A DNA stretch of 14,682 nt from JACRIM01 sp964605185 (GTDB lineage Bacteria > Planctomycetota > Phycisphaerae > UBA1845 > UTPLA1), in NCBI GenBank assembly GCA_964605185.1, contig CAZSBF010000105.1:1-14682 (forward strand), written 5' to 3'. A model generated the notes under the pieces. The model was not told the origin of the DNA. It was given only the letters and a program-made list of their open reading frames with translations, and did no database searches. Positions 6,879 to 13,332 of the stretch are shown here, piece after piece (positions within the stretch are counted from its first letter, which is position 1; every line of letters begins with the position of its first letter). The position numbers were made by a program, and so were the translations under genes.

Positions 6879-7103
6879 ATGACACAAGTGGTCAATGCCA
6901 TTTATGAAGACGGCGCACTCCGGCCGTTGGACCCCGTGCATCTCGAAGAGCACCAGCACGTCCGCGTGACCGTCGAAACCCTCGACGGCGATGCCTCGGA
7001 TGACCGATGCACAGAACTCCAACGTCTCTTACGCCGACTGGAAAAGAGTACATTCTCCTACGGCGGTTCACTGCCCAAGCGCGATGAGCTTCACGAACGA
7101 TGA
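6879..7103 (+). CDS. Antitoxin, AF2212-like (DUF104) family
   Basis: The protein has 74 residues. The N-terminal half, VNAIYEDGALRPLDPVHLEEHQHVRVTVE (5-33), has the pattern of DUF104/AF2212-like antitoxins: a short beta segment with YEDGxLRPLDPV and then L-x-E-x-x-x-V-x-V. The C-terminal half is charged and helical (CTELQRLLRRLEKS) and probably wraps the toxin. Its TGA lies in ATGA with the toxin start, a 4-bp overlap typical of such pairs. An in-frame ATG at 6861 lies upstream of the TATAAT box and would not be on the message, so I place the start at 6879. There is no ribosome binding site before it. Antitoxins of this class usually neutralise the partner and often repress their own operon. 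Confidence 0.82.
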   Translation: MTQVVNAIYEDGALRPLDPVHLEEHQHVRVTVETLDGDASDDRCTELQRLLRRLEKSTFSYGGSLPKRDELHER

Positions 7104-7504
7104 TCGCGTTTGACACCAACATCCTCCTGTATGCCGCGGACCGGCGCGATCAGGCAAAACGCGAAATAGCCACTCGACTGATATCCTCCTCGACCGATGT
7201 GGTAATGCCCTGGCAGGTTGCTTGCGAATTCATCGCCGCTTCACGCAAGCTGGCGGATCACGGTTTCACAGCCGTGGAAGCGTGGGACCAACTCAATCAT
7301 TATCTGCGCGCCTTTCATTTGGCCATGCCGGGCGCGACCATTCTCGACCGTGCTCGACTTCTCCAATTGGAGCAACAGTGGTCGTACTGGGACGCCATGC
7401 TGGTTGCCGCATGCATGGAGGCGGGTGTCAGTCGCCTCTATTCCGAGGACATGCCGGGCCGATCCGCGCCGGCGGGACTTGAGATCGTTAATCCGTTTGC
7501 GTAG
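7100..7504 (+). CDS. PIN-domain ribonuclease toxin (VapC-like)
   Basis: The protein has 134 residues, the usual PIN toxin length. Acidic metal-binding residues are at the expected places: Asp5 in MIAFDTNILLYA, Glu43 in ACEFIAASR, Asp98 in SYWDAMLVAAC, and Asp117 in YSEDMPG. PIN toxins cut tRNA or rRNA when freed from their antitoxin. It overlaps the antitoxin gene by 4 bp, so the two are cotranslated. All four acidic positions are present, so the enzyme should be active. It ends 23 bp before the stop of the convergent murG gene. The RNA target cannot be predicted from this sequence. Confidence 0.88.
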   Translation: MIAFDTNILLYAADRRDQAKREIATRLISSSTDVVMPWQVACEFIAASRKLADHGFTAVEAWDQLNHYLRAFHLAMPGATILDRARLLQLEQQWSYWDAMLVAACMEAGVSRLYSEDMPGRSAPAGLEIVNPFA

Positions 7505-7527
7505 TCGTGCTCAAGATTGCGCAGCCC

Positions 7528-8649
7528 TCACCCCTGGGCCATTTCGAATAATTCCTGCGCGATCGCCTCCGCCGCGTCCATCCGCCCCAGCGCCGCTGCT
7601 GAGCGGGCCATGCGGCGCCGGCGTTCATCCGATTTCATCAAATCGCGCAGCACGTCGCGCAGGCGTTTGGCGTTGTCTTTCGGGTCGTTCGAGTCGCGCA
7701 CCATCTCCGCCGCTTGCTGATCGACGAGCACCTTCGCGTTCGCCTCTTGGTGGCGCTTGCGGTCGAACGGGTACGGCATCAGCACCGATGGCTTGCCCAT
7801 CGCGGTGATCTCAGCCAGCGTCGAGGCTCCCGCCCGTGAGATGATCAGGTCGGCCGTGATCATGCACAGCGGCATGTGTTCGGTGTAGGAGAGCACCCGA
7901 GCGTCCACGCCCGCGTCTTTGTATCGATCGCGGCACGCCTCGAAGTCCTTTGAGCCGGTCAGGTGTACGATCTGCCACTCCTCGGCCACCTTCCACAACT
8001 CGCAAAGCTCCAACGCCGCCGAGTTGATCGACGCCGCACCCTGCGATGCGCCGGTGATGAGTATCGTTTTCTTTTCTTGGTTCAGCTTGAGTGCCCGCTG
8101 GCCGTCGAACAGCTTGGCCGTGGCAAAGCCCGCGCGGATGGGACAGCCGGTGCAGACGATGCTGCGAGCCTTTGCAAAGTAGTCGCTCGTCGCCTCCCAC
8201 TGCACGAACACGCGATCCACTTTCGCCGCCAGTGCCCGATTCGCACGACCGGGAACGGCGTCGGGATTGAAGAGTGCCGTCGGGATGCCGAGCTTCGACG
8301 CGGCCGCGATGGGCGGGCCTGACGCGTAGCCGCCCAACCCCAGCACGAAGGCCGGCGGCCGTTCCATGAATCGCGTCCGCGCGACCTTCACCGACCGATT
8401 CCATGCGAGCAGGAAACCGGGCCACGCGAATGGCTGCTTTGGAAAGGCGCGGACGCTTTGCGCGACGAGTTCATAGCCCCGCGATTCGGTGAGTTGTTGA
8501 TCGATGGGTCGGGTGGTGCCGAAGACGGTGATGTCAAAGTCGGGCTGAATCTTGCGCACGGCCTCGGCGACGGCGACGCCGGGGTACAGGTGCCCGCCCG
8601 TGCCGCCGCCCGCGATGACAAACCAGGGTTTCCGCGCCGATGCTGCCAT
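7528..8649 (-). CDS. murG: UDP-GlcNAc:lipid I N-acetylglucosaminyltransferase MurG
   Basis: The protein has 373 residues, normal for MurG. It adds GlcNAc to lipid I on the inner face of the cytoplasmic membrane, making lipid II for peptidoglycan. Motifs in order: the N-terminal GGGTGGHLYPG loop (14-24), GLGGYASGP (104-112), TGASQGAASIN (199-209), and SRAGASTLAEITAMGKPSVLMPYP (271-294), which holds UDP-GlcNAc, then HQEANA. The usual HEQN segment after the second motif reads FNPD here (127-130), followed by a normal AVPGRANR. The ATG at 8647-8649 has only a weak ribosome binding site. The gene stands alone, outside a division and cell wall cluster. It follows the VOC gene on the same strand after 129 bp in which I see no gene. 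Confidence 0.93.
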   Translation of the reverse strand: MAASARKPWFVIAGGGTGGHLYPGVAVAEAVRKIQPDFDITVFGTTRPIDQQLTESRGYELVAQSVRAFPKQPFAWPGFLLAWNRSVKVARTRFMERPPAFVLGLGGYASGPPIAAASKLGIPTALFNPDAVPGRANRALAAKVDRVFVQWEATSDYFAKARSIVCTGCPIRAGFATAKLFDGQRALKLNQEKKTILITGASQGAASINSAALELCELWKVAEEWQIVHLTGSKDFEACRDRYKDAGVDARVLSYTEHMPLCMITADLIISRAGASTLAEITAMGKPSVLMPYPFDRKRHQEANAKVLVDQQAAEMVRDSNDPKDNAKRLRDVLRDLMKSDERRRRMARSAAALGRMDAAEAIAQELFEMAQG

Positions 8650-8778
8650 AGTCGATGCGGATGGTATCAGAGTGTTCCACAGATGAAAGCGCTCACCCGC
8701 CGCGGCGTGCGAGCTCCGGCCCGCCCCACGTGTTCATAGGTTCGAAGGTGAACCCTGCGGATTGGCCACCATGCGGCG

Positions 8779-9258
8779 TCATTTTTCCAGTTGGCCGATG
8801 AGGATGCAGTATCCATCAAGATCGTGAACTCGAATTTCCCCCTCCGGCATGAAGAACGGAAAGGTCGGGCGAAACACGGCGTTCGTTTGCGGCATCGGCC
8901 CAAGGGGTTCGTCCTTCGCGAATTCACCGGGCGGCTTGCCTCCGTCGGCCAGTCCCTTCGACAACAGGTGCATTCGCAACGCCATGACATCCCGGCAATA
9001 CATGTAAAACAGTACTGCCTGCTCACTCGGCACAATTGGTCCACTGGCGCGTGCAAACATGATCTCGGCCCGCTCAGAGACCATGGTGGCCCAGTTCGTT
9101 ACGCCGTCGTGACCGGAAAACCGGCTGCGGCACGAAAACCCCAGCAAGGTGTAAAACTCAACGGAACGGTCGACGTCAACGACGTGCACCATCGGCACGA
9201 GATTGGTTACGCGGAATGCGTCCGGACAATTCGGCGGCGGAACTGGGGTGTCGCTCAT
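8779..9258 (-). CDS. VOC family (glyoxalase/bleomycin resistance-like) protein
   Basis: The protein has 159 residues. It starts with the typical beta-alpha unit LVPMVHVVDVDRSVEFYTLLGFSC (20-43), continues with GVTNWATMVSERAEIMFARA, and ends with EGEIRVHDLDGYCILIGQLEK, the usual closing strand of this fold. The family covers metal-dependent lyases, dioxygenases and drug-binding proteins, and substrate cannot be inferred. The start at 9256-9258 has a strong GGAGGA site five bases upstream. It is divergent from hflX. Confidence 0.82.
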   Translation of the reverse strand: MSDTPVPPPNCPDAFRVTNLVPMVHVVDVDRSVEFYTLLGFSCRSRFSGHDGVTNWATMVSERAEIMFARASGPIVPSEQAVLFYMYCRDVMALRMHLLSKGLADGGKPPGEFAKDEPLGPMPQTNAVFRPTFPFFMPEGEIRVHDLDGYCILIGQLEK

Positions 9259-9356
9259 GAAATCCTCCGATTCGTTCTCCAGTGAATCGCAACCTGAACA
9301 CGATCTTCACGCAAGGGTCGTTCACGAGGCACTAATTCGCCGCCTTGTATTTCGTT

Positions 9357-9365
9357 TGCTACAAT
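9357..9365 (+). promoter_or_regulatory. Extended -10 promoter of hflX
   Basis: TGCTACAAT is a TGn-extended -10 box with five of six consensus bases. A start near 9372 would place the in-frame TTG at 9345 upstream of the message, which supports the ATG at 9408 (or a GTG at 9384). Confidence 0.4.
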
Positions 9366-9407
9366 AACGTACGAACGAAGCCCGTGGGCATTGACCGAAT
9401 CGCCGAA

Positions 9408-10742
9408 ATGAAAGACAAAAAGCAAGCCGATACCGTCGTATCAGAACGCGCTGTCCTGGTTGGGTTGATCCTGCCGGGCCAGGCGCCGGCCGGTACGCGC
9501 TACGACCCGCTCGCTGAGATCGCCGCGCTGGCCGAGGCGGCCGGTGCTACGATTGCGGGCCGGGTGATTCAGAAGCGCCCGAAGATTTGCTCGGCCACCT
9601 ATATCGGCAAGGGCAAGACCGTCGAACTCGCAGAGTACGCCGCCGCGAAAGAGGCGGACGTCATAATCTTTGACAATGAACTTTCGCCGTCGCAGATCCG
9701 CGATATCGAAGAAGTCTGCAAGATTCGCGTTATTGATCGTGCGGAGCTGATCCTCGATATCTTCGCCAGCCGGGCACGCACGAACGAGGCTCGACTTCAA
9801 GTCGAACTGGCGCAGCTTGAATACACGGCGCCGCGGCTTCGCGGCATGTGGACGCACCTTGAGCGTATCGCCGGGGCGGGCGGCGGCACCAAGGCCGGTT
9901 CGGTCGGCGCCATCGGCACGCGAGGACCGGGTGAACGGCAAATTGAAATCGACCGCCGCATCGTGTCGAAGCGTGTTTCATTTTTGAAAGGCCAGCTTGA
10001 ACGGATCGACAAGCGAAAAATCCGCGAGGTTCGGGCCCGCGGCGACTACTTCACCGTGAGCCTCGTCGGCTACACCAACGCGGGCAAAAGCACGTTGATG
10101 AACGCGCTGACGGGCGCGGGAACGTATGTCGCGGACAAACTCTTCGCCACCCTCGACACCAAGACGCGAAAGTGGGATCTCGGCGGCGGACAACAGGCGT
10201 TGCTCTCCGACACAGTCGGATTCGTACGTAATCTGCCGCACCATCTCGTCGCGTCGTTTCGTGCCACGCTGGAGGAAACGATCCACTCCGACCTCATCCT
10301 GCACGTCATCGACTCGGCCGGCTACGACGCCCCGGCGCAGGTTCTGGCTGTCGAGCAAGTCCTCACCGACCTCGGCTGCCACGACATCCCGCGCGTCAAT
10401 GTGCTGAACAAGGTGGATTGCATCGACGACATGTCCGCCATCCACATCCTTCGACACAGCCTGCCCGATGCGGTCGAAGTCTCGGCCGTCACCGGCGAAG
10501 GCGTCGACCGCTTGACCGACCGCGTGCTCGAGTTCATGCGCAACCGCTACGTCCGGCTGCGCATCGAAACCGACGCAGGCAACGGCAAACTGCTGGCCTA
10601 TCTGAGCAAGTATGGCCACATCCTGAGCCACGAATACCACGGGCGAACCGTGGTGCTGGATGTTCGGCTCCCGACCGGCGAAGTCCGCCGCGTCCAAAAT
10701 CTCGGCGGCCACATCGCCGCGACACACGCGGAATCGGCGTAG
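9408..10742 (+). CDS. hflX: Ribosome-associated GTPase HflX
   Basis: The protein has 444 residues from the ATG at 9408. HflX binds the large ribosomal subunit and splits stalled ribosomes using GTP. The N-terminal HflX domain shows YIGKGKTVEL, FDNELSPSQIRDIE, RARTNEARLQVELAQLEY and the conserved glycine-rich segment ending RGPGERQIEIDRR. The G domain shows GYTNAGKST (221-229, P-loop), DTVGFVRNLPHHLVASFRATLEE (switch II and following), NKVD (base recognition) and SAVTGEGVD. All key residues are intact. No hfq or other neighbour gene usual for enteric hflX is present; a solitary hflX is common outside proteobacteria. The start is not supported by a good ribosome binding site. Confidence 0.95.
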   Translation: MKDKKQADTVVSERAVLVGLILPGQAPAGTRYDPLAEIAALAEAAGATIAGRVIQKRPKICSATYIGKGKTVELAEYAAAKEADVIIFDNELSPSQIRDIEEVCKIRVIDRAELILDIFASRARTNEARLQVELAQLEYTAPRLRGMWTHLERIAGAGGGTKAGSVGAIGTRGPGERQIEIDRRIVSKRVSFLKGQLERIDKRKIREVRARGDYFTVSLVGYTNAGKSTLMNALTGAGTYVADKLFATLDTKTRKWDLGGGQQALLSDTVGFVRNLPHHLVASFRATLEETIHSDLILHVIDSAGYDAPAQVLAVEQVLTDLGCHDIPRVNVLNKVDCIDDMSAIHILRHSLPDAVEVSAVTGEGVDRLTDRVLEFMRNRYVRLRIETDAGNGKLLAYLSKYGHILSHEYHGRTVVLDVRLPTGEVRRVQNLGGHIAATHAESA

Positions 10743-10839
10743 CCTCAACTCCCACTTAGAAGTTCAGCCAACCTAATGATTCAAAACAAGCGGCGCTGTT
10801 AACCCAAGTTCGTGTCGCCGAAAGCACATGGACGAAGGG

Positions 10840-11019
10840 TCAGATCGAGTCGCCACAGGCCGGGCAGCGCGGGGAGGAGGCAAAGGGCAGGGGGGCGCCG
10901 CAGCGAGGGCAGCGAGGAGGGGTGTCGTGTCGAGTTGATCCGCGGGTCGCGCCACGCATCCAAATGACGAAGCAGCTCACGAGTATGACGGCGACGACGA
11001 GTAGCGTAATTAGGCTCAT
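10840..11019 (-). CDS. Small membrane protein with zinc ribbon
   Basis: This is a 59-residue protein from the ATG at 11017-11019. One N-terminal helix (LITLLVVAVILVSCFVIWM, 3-21) is followed by a basic linker. Two CPxCG knuckles follow, CPRCG (37-41) and CPACG (52-56), which together would hold one zinc at the C-terminus. Similar layouts occur in many tiny uncharacterised membrane proteins. The frame is open back to a GTG at 11142, which would add 41 residues including a second hydrophobic stretch. However, a promoter-like box lies at the start of that extension, so I prefer the short form. Neither start has a clear ribosome binding site. It lies downstream of the cyclase and YbbR-like genes on the same strand, after a gap of 201 bp. 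Confidence 0.5.
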   Translation of the reverse strand: MSLITLLVVAVILVSCFVIWMRGATRGSTRHDTPPRCPRCGAPLPFASSPRCPACGDSI

Positions 11020-11130
11020 GTCGGACCGTAAAAATGAAAAAAGGCCCGCGGCGAATATGGAAAATGAGGCCCACTGACTAACTAAATCCCACTTCCGGAA
11101 AGCGCCGTTCGCCGCGCGCCTTATGGGGAT

Positions 11131-11159
11131 ATTGTACCGCACTCAATCACGAATTGCAG
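11131..11159 (-). promoter_or_regulatory. Possible promoter of the zinc-ribbon gene
   Basis: On the minus strand, CTGCAA (11154-11159), a 17-bp spacer, and TACAAT (11131-11136). The -35 box is weak (three of six). It would leave a leader of about 105 nt before the ATG at 11019. Confidence 0.3.
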
Positions 11160-11178
11160 GGCCAAATGATATGAACAA

Positions 11179-11199
11179 GCATCAGGGGAAACCCTGTGC
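11179..11199 (-). terminator. Hairpin after the YbbR-like gene, possible terminator
   Basis: On the minus strand, GCACAGGG, loop TTTC, and CCCTGATGC pair over eight bases with one bulged A, followed by TTGTTCAT. The hairpin starts 22 bases after the stop of the YbbR-like gene. The T-tract is poor, so termination would be weak or assisted. Read on the plus strand the loop is GAAA, a stable tetraloop. Confidence 0.35.
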
Positions 11200-11220
11200 C
11201 GCTGTACACGGAATCGCGGA

Positions 11221-12252
11221 TTACTGCGGCGGGGCGGCGGTCTTGGTGGCGCGCGGCTCAAGCGTAAATGCGATCTCGTAAGGCGGATTGCCCGGGGCAA
11301 GCGTGAAACCGGGAGGCAGGACGAACTGCACCGGTCTGCGGATTTGAGCGCTGGGGGATTCGGTATCTGCGGCGAGGACGTCGACGAACGCGCGGATGTC
11401 TCGAGGGTCGAGTTGCTCGATGAGGTCCTTTGGCCCGGTGACGTCGATGTCGGGGCGAAGGTTGGTGCCCTTCTCGATGACGATGCGGAAGTCGTCCTGC
11501 ACTTGTTGGGGGATGGACCAGTTGATCAGGATCGGGCCTTTGCGGCGCGTCGTGGTGAGGGCCTCGATTCGGCCGGTAAGGGTCACTTCGGGGGCGGGGA
11601 GAATGTCCACCTTCATTTCAGGGTCGAGATTGGTCAGGGCATCGAAGACGACCGGAATCTTGATGGTGAAGCTGCCATCGGGCTTCGCGGCGTTGCGTAT
11701 TCGCTGTTCGGCATCGGCGCGGGCCACGGGGTCGGCGGCCAGTTGACGGGCAGCGAATCGCGGAAGGCGTACGGCGACCTTGGCAGGAACGGGTTCGCCG
11801 CTGATCTTGAGATCGCCGACGGCGCAAGCGACCCGGATGTCGGAGACGGTGGTGTACTCATCGATGCGGATGGCAACGGCCGGCGGGTCGATGTTCTTGA
11901 TTCGCACCGGGGCTTGGGCGATTTCCTTGATAAGGCCGAGCAGCTCGCGTGTTGAAATGCTCTGCTCATTGGAAGATGTTTGCTTTGACTCGTCGACAAT
12001 GGCGTCGAAAATCTGCTTGGAGGCGACGATATCAGCGAGATCCTTGAGATGGCGCCTGCGGCCCACGGCGGAAAATGACAGCGAAAGCTGATAGGGCGGT
12101 TCCGCAGGGGCGGCATAACGACTGGGGACGGCGGACGCGACACGGACGGCAATCGAATAGGACTGTTCCTCCGAGACATTCTGGTCGGCCGTTATCCAAA
12201 TGAGGATCGTAATGACGGTGACGGCTGTGGCGGATTTGATTTTTTCCCACAT
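11221..12252 (-). CDS. YbbR-like protein, probable CdaR-type partner of the cyclase
   Basis: The protein has 343 residues. A single N-terminal helix (TAVTVITILIWITAD, about 9-23) is followed by a long extracytoplasmic part made of repeated beta-rich segments, for example YSIAVRVASAVPSRY, VEVTLTGRIEAL-like strands, and DIDVTGPKDLIEQLDPRDIRAFVDV. This matches the architecture of YbbR-domain proteins. In Firmicutes the homologue CdaR binds and regulates the diadenylate cyclase CdaA. Here the gene begins 20 bp after cdaA, with GAGGA upstream of its ATG, so the two are almost surely one operon. The usual third gene, glmM, does not follow. Sequence resemblance to individual YbbR repeats is weak, so the name relies partly on position and topology. 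Confidence 0.75.
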   Translation of the reverse strand: MWEKIKSATAVTVITILIWITADQNVSEEQSYSIAVRVASAVPSRYAAPAEPPYQLSLSFSAVGRRRHLKDLADIVASKQIFDAIVDESKQTSSNEQSISTRELLGLIKEIAQAPVRIKNIDPPAVAIRIDEYTTVSDIRVACAVGDLKISGEPVPAKVAVRLPRFAARQLAADPVARADAEQRIRNAAKPDGSFTIKIPVVFDALTNLDPEMKVDILPAPEVTLTGRIEALTTTRRKGPILINWSIPQQVQDDFRIVIEKGTNLRPDIDVTGPKDLIEQLDPRDIRAFVDVLAADTESPSAQIRRPVQFVLPPGFTLAPGNPPYEIAFTLEPRATKTAAPPQ

Positions 12253-12272
12253 GGCACAAATCCTCGATCGCG

Positions 12273-13109
12273 TCAGGCGGTCGCCTTGGTCGGTAGTGTT
12301 TCGGTGGATTCTGAGCCGCCGAGTTTCAAATGGAGGAGATCGCGTAGGTCGTCAGTGGTCAGATTTCGTTGCATGTGGCCGTCCTCGACGAGCGTAATGC
12401 CCCCGGTTTCTTCGCTGACGACAAGAATGATGGCATCCGATTCTTGCGAAAGTCCCAGGGCAGCGCGGTGGCGGGCGCCGATGGCGGCGTCGAAGCCTTC
12501 AGCGTCGGCCATTGGAAACTGCACGGCCGCGGCGGTGATTCGACCCTGAGCGACGATGACGCCCATGTCGTGCAACGGAGTGCCGGGCCAAAAGATGGTG
12601 AGGAGCAGTTCCTTACTCAATTCTGCGTCGAGTCGAACGCCCGTTTCTTCCAGTGCCCGGAACTCAGTGGCACGTTCGAAGGCAATGATGGCGCCCATGC
12701 GGCGTTTGGAGAGTTGGCCGGCGGCATCGACGACTTCCGTGATAACGCGATCGACATCGCTGGTCGTGTCTCCGAACCATGTGGCGGCGCCAAGGCGAAT
12801 CAGGGCGCGGCGCAGTTCAATTTGAAAGGCGACGAGGGCGCTAAGAAAGAGGCCCCCGACGAAGAGGGGGTAAATGGTCTTGATGCGCTCAAGGTCGAAT
12901 GCATTGGCGATGAAGTTCAGCACCAGGGTGCTGCCGAGAAGCAGCAGCAGGAAGCCGCGGAGGAGCCTCGCACCGCGCGTACCCTTGAGGAATCGCATGA
13001 CGGAATAGACCCCGGCCGCGATGATGGCAAGTTCGACGAAGTCGGTCCATGTTCGCCGGCGGAGGATTTCAATAAGCGGCTCGAGTGCATTCATGCGCGC
13101 GTGAATCAT
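12273..13109 (-). CDS. cdaA: Membrane diadenylate cyclase CdaA
   Basis: The protein has 278 residues, the normal CdaA length. Three N-terminal helices lie at about 25-41, 49-68 and 76-95. A linker and the cytoplasmic DAC domain follow, beginning at GAIIAFER (139-146) and continuing with LDAELSKELLLTIF, PLHDMGVIV (178-186), GARHRAALGLSQESDAIILVVSEETGGITL (211-240). CdaA joins two ATP into cyclic-di-AMP, which controls potassium and osmotic balance and wall homeostasis. The RHR motif (213-215) is intact. The usual DGA triplet reads DMG (181-183) and the usual GTRHR reads GARHR, so activity should be checked. The start is ATG at 13107-13109; an internal ATG at 13092-13094 is also possible, and neither has a clear ribosome binding site. 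It is divergent from the DUF2339-like gene across 223 bp. Confidence 0.92.
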   Translation of the reverse strand: MIHARMNALEPLIEILRRRTWTDFVELAIIAAGVYSVMRFLKGTRGARLLRGFLLLLLGSTLVLNFIANAFDLERIKTIYPLFVGGLFLSALVAFQIELRRALIRLGAATWFGDTTSDVDRVITEVVDAAGQLSKRRMGAIIAFERATEFRALEETGVRLDAELSKELLLTIFWPGTPLHDMGVIVAQGRITAAAVQFPMADAEGFDAAIGARHRAALGLSQESDAIILVVSEETGGITLVEDGHMQRNLTTDDLRDLLHLKLGGSESTETLPTKATA

Positions 13110-13207
13110 ACAAGGGAGGGTGGAAGGCGGCGAATTATCGCCCGCGCGTTGGGGGGATTATTCGCACCGATTGGTACATTCCCCGGCGGACTCCCTCGGA
13201 GGAGGCA

Positions 13208-13234
13208 ATGGCAGGTCTGATAGTCATGTCATAA
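13208..13234 (+). other. Eight-codon open frame with strong ribosome binding site
   Basis: GGAGGAGG (13198-13205) precedes ATG at 13208; the frame reads MAGLIVMS then TAA. CTCC at 13191-13194 could pair with the first GGAG. It lies 98 bp before the DUF2339-like start in the gap 13110-13332, which holds no other gene I can support. A leader peptide is conceivable; chance is equally likely. Confidence 0.2.
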
Positions 13235-13332
13235 GAAACTGCCTGATGCATCGCTTTTCATGGCATGAGGCGTAAAATAGGCGGGAAAGTCCGGGCTTTT
13301 CTTGCCGAGCTGTTGCCCGTGAGAGTCGTGTT

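Noticed and set aside
9345..9407. TTG start for hflX
   Set aside because: It lies upstream of the extended -10 box and adds residues not typical of HflX.
11020..11060. T-run on the minus strand after a GC-rich stretch as a terminator
   Set aside because: The GC-rich part (CGCCGCGGGCC) does not fold into a stem directly before the T-run.
12369..13220. Long open frame on the plus strand opposite cdaA
   Set aside because: The product has no motifs and follows the complement of the cyclase codons.
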